Assembly (NCBI GenBank): GCA_016946835.1
Contig: JACVTC010000088.1
Span: forward strand, 291,001-355,000
Source: Neocallimastix lanati (nom. inval.)
Lineage: Eukaryota > Neocallimastigomycota > Neocallimastigomycetes > Neocallimastigales > Neocallimastigaceae
Reading direction: 5' to 3'
Length of the DNA stretch: 64,000 bases
How positions within the stretch are numbered: the stretch's first letter is position 1; each line of letters opens with the position of its first letter. The notes below the pieces were generated by a model. It did no database searches, was not told the origin of the DNA, and worked only from the letters and a program-made list of their open reading frames with translations. Of this stretch, positions 58,299 through 64,000 are shown one piece after another. The position numbers and the translations under genes are program-made.

Positions 58299-60511
58299 AT
58301 TAAAATAAAAATAAATAAAAATAATAAAATATAATATAATAATATTATATAATAATAATAATAATAATTTCAATATTTACTAAACTTACCATCATTATCT
58401 TTATTAAAGTTTCCTGTTACATTAATATATACAGCATCTTTATCATATAAAATACCACCTACATCTGACATTGGAGCATAAATTAATTTTTGCTTATCAT
58501 TTAATGATTTTTTAACTTTATCAGGTAGTGGACATGGATCCGGTAATAAACTTATATCTGATATCCAATGATCACCAGATCCAGGTATGTGAACCTTTTT
58601 ATTTAATTATTATTATTTTAATATTTTCATCAATATTGATTTAAAAAATTAATTTTATAATTTAATATGGAATTATATATATATATGTATATATATATTT
58701 ATTAATTTATATATTTATAGTTGAAAACATAATAATATATTTAATATATATTATAATTTTTAATATATAATTATATAATAATAGAAAATAAAAAAATATA
58801 TATAATAAATATTTTTTAATTGTTTAATATTTAATTATTATCATATATTATCAATTTTATTTTTTTTTAAAAAAAATATATATATATATATTTAGTAATA
58901 TTGTTTATATAAATAATTTTTATAAATTTATATATTACAAATAATTTATTATTTGTTTACCTTCATATTTGGTTTTAAATTTGTTCCTCTCATATAACCA
59001 TAAAGAGTTACATCTCTATCGCATTTTGGATTTTTATGAATAAGTTCTGGATCAGTTAAATCTTCAGCTCTATCACATAAAACGTATGGGTGAGTATTTC
59101 TCCAAATTAATGGTCTAAATTTCATCACAGAAATAAAACGAGATAAATTCATAACTTCATTTTTAGGGTATTTTCCATTAATAATACCAGATAGGTAAAA
59201 TAATTTAGCACCTTGATAAATTTCAGTCCAGAAACGATGCTTTAATTGTTTTTTAGTATTTCTTAATTTTTTATTATTTTTAAATTTATCTAAATGAGTT
59301 AATACACCCATAATCTTTGGGAAACCATGCACTTGAAGTATATTTAAAAATTCAAAAGTTTCCATTTCAAAACCAAAATCTGCATCAATTAATAATAAAA
59401 CTAAATCTGCAATTTTTGCTATATCAATCATTGAATTTATATCATTAGCACATTCCATAAATGTAAGTCTCTTCTTTTTACCTAAATAAGGTTTAAAATA
59501 TTATATATATATATATATTAAATAATAACAATAACAATAAAAATTAAAAATTAAAAATTAAAAATTAAAAATTAAAAATTAAAATAAATATTTTTATAAA
59601 TATATTAAATATTAAAATTAAATAAATTGTTTAAATATATATATATTTTTAAGAAAGAAATTAATAATAATATTAAAAACGACATTAAAAATAATAAAAT
59701 ATATGAAAGTACCTGAAACAACAGTAATTGGACCTTTAATTTCATTTAAATTATATTTGGTATATCTTTTAACTAATGAACGAATTAGTGTAGTTTTACC
59801 ACACTTTTATTAAATTATTTTATATTATTATATTATATTATATTATATTATATTGTTATTTGATATTAATTAATTAATATTAATACAATCTTAAAATGTA
59901 TTGTCTAATTAAAATTAAATAATAAATTATCACTAACACCTGGTGGGCCAACAACAGCAACCATTGTTGGTGGAGCTTCATCTGGAGTTCTATCAACTAA
60001 AGGAACATGTAATCTCTTTTGTTCAATATCTGCATTTCTCATAGCATTTTTAAAAGCTTTAACACCAGAATTTAAAGCGAATGCCTATATAATTATATAT
60101 TAAATATGTCAATTATAACATTAATATTTAATAATAATATATAATTATTTATTAATTTTTCAAAATCAAATTTTTAAAATTTGATTAATAAAAATTCATT
60201 TCAAATTAATATTAAAGTAATATACGGTTTAAAATGTGTTTGATATTAATTAATATTTTTTCAAAAGAAAGTATATATTATACAAGTAAATCTATAGATA
60301 TATTCTTTATTTTTTATTAATTATTTTACTGTATCAAGAAAAAGGGATAATTATATTTGTATATTTTAATATTGATTTCTTTCAATTTATTTATTTATAA
60401 ATAAAAATTTAAAACATCTCAAATGTTAATGTTCTAATAATATATAAATAAAATTGAATTTCAATTTCTTCCAAAATTTTTTTGTTAATTTGACATAATT
60501 TTTATTTCATA

Positions 60512-60542
<31 letters not shown>

Positions 60543-60613
60543 GTATAATTTAATTCATAAAAAAAAAAAATAAAATAACATAAAATAATACATTATAAAT
60601 GAAGTAAAATCAT

Positions 60614-60663
<50 letters not shown>

Positions 60664-60768
60664 ATTAGTAACCTTTGGATTATTTTTTTCGCTATTTTTT
60701 CTTTGTTTTTTTTCAGCCTTTGGTCCAGCTTGTTTAGCTCTATGTGGTTTTCTTTGTTGTTCCTCCAT
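55050..60768 (-). CDS. BMS1: Ribosome biogenesis GTPase BMS1
   Basis: Nucleolar GTPase needed for 40S maturation with RCL1 in the U3 processome. Ten exons (minus strand): 60673-60768, 59938-60084, 59713-59803, 58961-59481, 58390-58594, 56948-58200, 56217-56675, 55988-56039, 55696-55865, 55050-55436; 1126 aa. Landmarks: [20 protein letters not shown] (P-loop, residues about 76-83), [30 protein letters not shown] (G4-like THLD), [16 protein letters not shown], a 58.0-57.2 kb Asp/Glu-rich region, [44 protein letters not shown]-like [62 protein letters not shown], and a basic coiled-coil tail ending GRYKKRH. The P-loop Cys follows a junction at GGT|GTTAGT that keeps frame. Confidence 0.97.
57190..58010 (-). 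repeat. Acidic low-complexity coding tract in BMS1
   Basis: GAA/GAT codon runs in exon 6 encode long Asp/Glu stretches. The reverse strand reads as His/Ser/Phe-rich open frames, which are shadows. Acidic linkers of this kind between the GTPase and C-terminal domains are usual in BMS1. Confidence 0.85.
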
Positions 60769-61142
60769 TGTTAATTATATTTTGATTAAAAAACAATAAA
60801 TAAATGAAATTTAATAAAAATTTCTTTCGAAATTAATTTTAAAAATTTGAATTTTATTATTGAAAAACTCAAATTATTGGTAATAAAAATTATAAAATAT
60901 ATGTAATATTTGTAAAAAAAAAAAAAAAAAAAAAATGATAGATAGGATTAATAATATATATATATTAAAAAATAAAAAAAGGAAAGAAAAAAGAAAAAGA
61001 AAAAATAAGAATAAAAATAATAAAAAGAACTAAAATTTAAAATTTTAAATAATTCTTTCAACAATAGTTCATTATTTCTTCCTTTTCTTTAAAAAATACT
61101 TTCTTTTAAAACTTTTTTTTTAAATAATTAATAATAATAATA

Positions 61143-61175
<33 letters not shown>

Positions 61176-61904
61176 AAAATTAAAATTAATTATCCTATAT
61201 ATTAATAATATATTATTATATATATATAATTTGTAATTTGTATAGTATTTAATGTAAATAAAAAATTATATATAAAATATAATATATTTTAATATTAATG
61301 GCTCATATAATAAATCTTTATTTTGCCAATCAAAATGTTTAAAAAGATTTAAAATTCTTAAAAATTTAATAGTTAAGGCTTTAAATTTAGTTATATATAA
61401 AAAAATTATTTTTTTATTATTATATTTTATTTAATATATGGCTTTAAATTATTGTGAAATGCGCCATATTTTACAAAGTTTTTTTTTCTCTATAATTTTA
61501 TTAATATTGCTAAGAAGTACAAAAATTATAATAAAAATAATAATAAAGAATATTTTTATATTATTACTTTTATAAAAATAGTTAATTATTAATAAAATTA
61601 TATTTAAATAATTAATTTATTTATTAATTAATTTTAGCAATATAAAAAATGGATAATAATTATTACATATCTAAAATATTCTTTAAAAATAAAATTTTCA
61701 TGTTATATTAAATAAAAAAATAAATTTTAGAAAAGCGGTAAAAAAAAAAAAAAAAAAAAAAAAATAAGAAGGTCAAAAGGTATAGAATTGGACATAATAT
61801 TATAAAATAAATATTAAATTAATATTATATAATTATTATTTTTTTAAAACAATAATAAATATATTAAAATAGCATTATCTTTTTATTATAATTTATAAAG
61901 GAAA
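60769..61904. promoter_or_regulatory. Divergent intergenic region, BMS1 / PPME1
   Basis: About 1.1 kb separates two outward-facing start codons, so both promoters must lie here. It holds poly-A runs (60915-60935, 61145-61172, 61740-61763), and a related sequence TTAATAATATTGC/GCAATATAAAAAA near 61500 and 61635. No specific promoter motif is recognised. Confidence 0.5.
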
Positions 61905-64000
61905 ATGGAACAATTACACCAAAATTTTTTAAAAAAATCTCAAGACTTCGCCGTACCTGATGAAATACCATCGTAAATATCTAATAAAATAAATTTAAAT
62001 GTTAAAATTAATTATTTATTATATATCAAGTACAAATAATAAAGAGAGAGGGAAAAAGAGAAAAAAAAAAAAATGTATTAAGTATTAATGAATATTCGAA
62101 AATAAAATATATATATATATATATATATAAAATCAATTGTTTATAATTTATAATTTATAATTTCGAAATTAAAATCCAATAAAAAAAATTTCATTGTTTA
62201 TTTAATATACTTTCTTAATAAAATAATAATTAAGAAATAAAATTTAGTTATAAATACAGATGAATTAAATAATAATATTTGTTTATTATTAAATATATAT
62301 ATATATTATATATATATCACTAAATAAAGAAATTTTAAAATATTAACACTTTTTTTTTTAAATACTTTTATTCTAATTTTTTTTTGAACTTAATTTAGAT
62401 CTAACTCTGGTGGTCTTTTTGAACCAACTTCTCCAGATAAGTTCTTTGATAAAGTTCAAGATTTAAAAATTGAAGGAACTGAAGATATATCCTTTTATGT
62501 CTATATATATAAATTCTTTTTTCTTTTAACTCAATGAAGAAATTAACAATAATATTTTTGGATTAAATGACATAAATACATTCAAACCAAATTACATTTT
62601 ATATTACACTTTTAATAATATTTTATTAAGATATTTGAATAATAATATTATTAATATCAATAATTACTCTTATTAATTAAATTTCATCAATAATATATTT
62701 ATTACAAAATTTACATGATAATATTATCAATATCAATAATAATTATTACCAATGAAATTTCATAAAAGTTATCAAAGGAATCAATGAAAAAGAAAACTTT
62801 TATTATAATATATATATATATTGTCCCTAATTCAATATTTGTATTTATTATTATTATTATCATTATTATTATTATTATTTTTATTCTCAATATATACAGC
62901 TTTAGAGTTTATCAAATAAATCCAGAAGAAAAGAAAACAGTCTTTGTTTTCCACCATGGTGCAGGTCTCTCTGGACTTTCTTACGCTTTGTTAGCTGATT
63001 ATTTAAAAGGGTTAAATAATAATCAATGCGGTATATTATGTTACGATTGTCGTGGACATGGTAACTATTAATATTTTATATTTAATTTATATTTAATTAT
63101 ACATAGTGACTAATCCAAATATTATTATTAACATTTATCCTAATTTTTTTTTATGATATTATAATAAACTTAACTATTAAAAAAAAAAAAAAAAAAATTA
63201 AATTTTTATTTGCATAATTTCAATAATTTGTTATTATAAGGTAAAACTTATACTTCTAATGATGAAGATCTTTCTCTTAATACTCTAAGTCAAGATTTAG
63301 TCAATATTTGTACAACTTTATATCCAGATCCAACTACTGAATTTATTCTTGTTGGTCACAGGTATATAATATAATTTAATATATTTAACTTTAAAAAAAA
63401 AAAAAAAAAAAAAAAAAACAGATAATTAAAAATATTAATATTATTTATTTTATATAGACTATAATTAATTAATTAATTTTATTATTTATTTACATTTATA
63501 TCTATTTATAATGAATTTAAAATAATTTAATAAATCTGAATTATTAAAATTATATAGTTTAGGTGGTGCTATTGTTGCTAATGTTGCTTCTAAGCAAATG
63601 TTAAAAAAGATTTTTGGTTTAATTGTTATCGATGTTGTTGAAGGTACTGCTTTAGAATCTTTAGTTCATATGCAAAATGTTTTAATGGGTAGACCAACTT
63701 CTTTCAAAAGTGAAGCTGAAGCTATTGAATGGAGGTACTAATATACGAAATAAATAAATAATTAATTAATAAATTAATTAAAAATAAAACAAAATATAAA
63801 AATTAAATGAAGTTCTTAATTTAAAAATTATATGTATCAATTATTAATATATATTTATATATTATAAATTTATACTAAATAAATATATATATTATATATA
63901 TATTTATTAAATACTATATATATATAGTATTACCTCTCATACCATAAGAAATATTGAATCTGCAAAAATTTCTGTTCCATCTCAATTAGCAAAGATTAAC
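61905..64000 (+). CDS. PPME1: Protein phosphatase methylesterase 1, 3'-truncated by the window
   Basis: Alpha/beta hydrolase that removes the methyl ester from the C-terminal Leu of PP2A catalytic subunit (yeast Ppe1). Exons seen: 61905-61972, 62399-62486, 62898-63060, 63241-63361, 63558-63734, 63928 to beyond 64000. Landmarks: FFDKVQDLKIEGTED joined to SFRVYQINPEEKKTVFVFHH (matching the family's DTFRVY block), HHGAGLSGLSYALLADYL (oxyanion HG-G), ILCYDCRGHGKT, EFILVGHSLGG (nucleophile Ser, split across the 63361/63558 junction), LIVIDVVEGTALESL, MQNVLMGRPTSFKSEAEAIEW and TIRNIESAKISVPSQL. Introns 1 and 3-5 are GT-AG; intron 2 is AT-AC (separate entry). The catalytic His lies beyond the window. 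Confidence 0.95.
62487..62897 (+). other. U12-type AT-AC intron of PPME1
   Basis: The intron begins ATATCCTTTT, an exact fit to the U12 class consensus /ATATCCTT, and ends ATATAC. Removing these 411 bases joins GAA GAT to AGC TTT AGA GTT in frame (TED|SFRVY). TATTCTCAAT, with the candidate branch A at 62890, lies seven bases from the end and matches the U12 branch consensus at about six of nine positions. The only nearby GT (62499) with the CAG at 62899 gives the wrong frame. Confidence 0.78.

Overview
The window is a piece of a nuclear genome from a zoosporic fungus, most likely an anaerobic gut fungus (Neocallimastigomycota). The reasons are the extreme A/T content outside exons, with very long homopolymers and ATT/AAT microsatellites; small introns in almost every gene; a GH6 cellulase whose sequence has the anaerobic-fungal flavour (MISTRDCNSLASAGG, SNISNYQS-type blocks); a decayed CotH-like gene; Ty1/copia debris; and a flagellar outer-dynein-arm docking protein, which only a flagellated lineage needs. 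All gene models were assembled by eye from exon frames, splice dinucleotides and protein family similarity; no search was run.

Layout. 1-5000 is a gene graveyard: a GH6 cellobiohydrolase with a frameshift and a nonsense codon, a 93-bp tandem repeat, a minus-strand copia RNase H relic, a CotH-like pseudogene and a polypurine tract/LTR remnant. 7109-11037 (+) is an ODA1/CCDC63-type dynein docking gene. 13273-14757 (+) is a small DUF4286-like gene. 16981-23081 (+) is a class I myosin with motor, IQ, TH1, proline-rich region and SH3. 23752-24344 (-) is an unrecognised, frameshifted single-exon gene next to a truncated copia element (24544-27260). 27763-28262 holds an unusual triple-hairpin element and a minisatellite. 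28855-29883 (-) encodes a small membrane protein. 29890-34940 has no recognisable gene.

34946-38795 (+) is AVL9 (secretory trafficking), 43496-45193 (+) a casein kinase I, 46677-52377 (+) a beta-adaptin of an AP complex, 53142-54459 (+) an internally deleted copia element with both LTRs, 55050-60768 (-) the ribosome-biogenesis GTPase BMS1, and 61905 to the window end (+) the protein phosphatase methylesterase PPME1/PPE1, divergent from BMS1 across about 1.1 kb.

The housekeeping genes are independent of one another; there is no operon logic. Several models are supported by exon lengths that sum exactly to a multiple of three with conserved protein across every junction (myosin 1117 aa, BMS1 1126 aa, beta-adaptin 1076 aa, docking protein 835 aa, CK1 312 aa, membrane protein 249 aa, DUF4286 158 aa).

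The most interesting signals are in RNA processing and structure. PPME1 intron 2 can only be removed in frame as an AT-AC intron whose 5' end is ATATCCTTTT, a textbook U12-type (minor spliceosome) site. The myosin gene appears to need a single-nucleotide micro-exon just after its P-loop, and carries an approximately 290-bp pure ATT tract in the intron that splits the P-loop codons. A cluster of three near-loopless 7-bp hairpins lies at 27780-27842.
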